From NCBI GenBank assembly GCA_018711785.1, contig DVHW01000156.1:1-6012 (forward strand): a DNA stretch of 6,012 nt. Reading direction: 5' to 3'. Positions 5,152-6,012 of the stretch are shown here, in pieces (positions within the stretch are counted from its first letter, which is position 1; each line of letters opens with the position of its first letter). Under the pieces are notes generated by a model. The model ran no database searches, was not told the origin of the DNA, and was given only the letters and a program-made list of their open reading frames with translations. This DNA is from Candidatus Galloscillospira excrementavium (GTDB lineage Bacteria > Bacillota > Clostridia > Oscillospirales > Oscillospiraceae). The translations under genes and the position numbers were made by a program.

Positions 5152-6012
5152 TTGAGCGGTAAAATCGTCAAGGTCTCCGGCCCGCTGGTGGTGGCCACCG
5201 GACTGACCGACGCCAACATGGCCGACGTGGTCCGGGTGGGCGAGCAGCGCCTCATCGGCGAAATCCTCACCATGAGCGGCGACTCGGCCTCCATCCAGGT
5301 GTACGAGGAGACCTCCGGCCTGGGCCCCGGCGCGGTGGTGGAGACCACCGGCGCCCCCATGAGCGTGGAGCTGGGCCCCGGCCTCATTGAAAATATCTAC
5401 GACGGCATCCAGCGCCCCCTGGAGGGGATTTTGCGGAAGGCGGGGAGCAACAACCTGCCCCGGGGCATCGAGGTGCCCGCCCTGGATCGGGAGAAGAAGT
5501 GGGAGTTCACCGCCGTAGCCAAGCCCGGCGACAAGGTGATCGGCGGCGACGTGCTGGGCACCGTCCAGGAGACTGCGGTGGTGCTCCACAAGATCATGGT
5601 GCCCCCCAATCTGAAGGGCACCGTGGAGTCCATCCAGTCCGGCTCCTTCACGGTGCTGGATACGGTGGCCGTCCTGGTGGACGAGAAGGGCGAGAAGCAC
5701 CAGCTGACCATGGTGCAGAAGTGGCCCGTCCGGGTGGGCCGGCCCTACAAGCACAAGTACGCCCCCAAGACCCCCCTCCTCTCCGGCCAGCGCATCGTGG
5801 ACGCCCTGTTCCCCGTGGCCAAGGGCGGCACCGCCGCCATCCCCGGCCCCTTCGGCTCGGGCAAGACGGTGATGCAGCACCAGCTGGCCAAGTGGTCCGA
5901 CGTGGACATCGTGGTGTACGTAGGCTGCGGCGAGCGGGGCAACGAGATGACCGACGTGCTCCGGGAGTTCCCGGAGCTCACCGACCCCCGCACCGGGGAG
6001 ACCCTGATGAAG
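5152..6012 (+). CDS. ntpA: V-type ATPase catalytic subunit A (5' part, runs off window)
   Basis: This is the catalytic subunit, which with NtpB forms the A3B3 head and hydrolyses or makes ATP. The window contains 287 of about 590 residues, in frame to the last base. In order: an N-terminal beta-barrel (about 1-70, starting [14 protein letters not shown]); [20 protein letters not shown] (88-107); the A-specific bulge domain (about 110-200, with RGIEVPALD and [13 protein letters not shown]); QKWPVR; and the nucleotide-binding domain with the P-loop GPFGSGKT (232-239; K238 and T239 bind phosphate and Mg2+) and [14 protein letters not shown], where E261 is the catalytic glutamate and R262 follows. 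The numbering coincides with E. hirae NtpA. It appears to start with TTG: no ATG or GTG fits, and TTG 5152 follows AGAAGG at nine bases and gives the family N terminus. An in-frame TTG at 5143 is too close to that site. The missing C-terminal half lies beyond the edge. Confidence 0.97.
   Translation, partial: MSGKIVKVSGPLVVATGLTDANMADVVRVGEQRLIGEILTMSGDSASIQVYEETSGLGPGAVVETTGAPMSVELGPGLIENIYDGIQRPLEGILRKAGSNNLPRGIEVPALDREKKWEFTAVAKPGDKVIGGDVLGTVQETAVVLHKIMVPPNLKGTVESIQSGSFTVLDTVAVLVDEKGEKHQLTMVQKWPVRVGRPYKHKYAPKTPLLSGQRIVDALFPVAKGGTAAIPGPFGSGKTVMQHQLAKWSDVDIVVYVGCGERGNEMTDVLREFPELTDPRTGETLMK

Noticed and set aside
5149..5880. Reverse-strand open frame of 243 codons opposite ntpA
   Set aside because: It lies antisense to the highly conserved ntpA coding sequence and its protein is a compositional shadow rich in H, G and L.
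1..6012. CRISPR arrays, tRNA or rRNA genes, insertion sequences, attachment sites
   Set aside because: I saw no regularly spaced repeats, tRNA-like folds, transposase sequence or terminal inverted repeats.

Overview
This window holds the first seven genes of a V-type (A/V-type) ATPase operon from a bacterium, in the order ntpF-ntpI-ntpK-ntpE-ntpC-ntpG-ntpA on the + strand. That is the order of the Enterococcus hirae ntp Na+-ATPase operon, whose names are used here. Note that E. hirae ntpF is the peripheral-stalk (G/H-type) subunit and ntpG is the central-stalk F subunit. The last gene, ntpA, runs off the right edge at residue 287 of roughly 590. The rest of the operon (normally ntpB and ntpD next) would lie outside. 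High GC in most genes, strong G/C preference at third codon positions, Shine-Dalgarno sites and an enterococcal/clostridial-type operon suggest a GC-rich member of the Clostridia, perhaps Oscillospiraceae-like. This placement is inference from style, not a database match.

Layout: bases 1-196 are an A/T-rich upstream region without a confident gene. They contain a candidate sigma-A-type promoter (about 107-135), a small hairpin (86-98) and a possible 22-codon leader ORF (82-150) with a good ribosome binding site. Then come ntpF (197-511), ntpI (513-2495), ntpK (2497-3006), ntpE (3046-3738), ntpC (3772-4785), ntpG (4778-5092, overlapping ntpC) and ntpA (5152 to the edge, TTG start). The genes are separated by 0-60 bases and no intrinsic terminator is seen among them, so they are probably one transcript.

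How they work together: NtpA (with NtpB, outside) forms the catalytic ATP-hydrolysing/synthesising head. NtpG and NtpC (with NtpD, outside) form the central shaft and its socket on the membrane ring. NtpK makes the rotating ring, and NtpI supplies the ion half-channels. NtpE and NtpF form the peripheral stalks that hold the head still. NtpK carries every side chain known to bind Na+ in the E. hirae ring (L60, T63, Q64, Q122, E151), so this machine is predicted to move Na+. Whether it mainly pumps Na+ out or makes ATP cannot be read from the sequence.

I found no undescribed system here; the protein content is a conventional ATPase operon. The most interesting unexplained structure is at gene junctions. 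There are perfect or near-perfect hairpins at ntpK/ntpE, at ntpE/ntpC (partly covering the ntpC ribosome binding site) and at ntpG/ntpA. These could set the very uneven subunit stoichiometry this complex needs.
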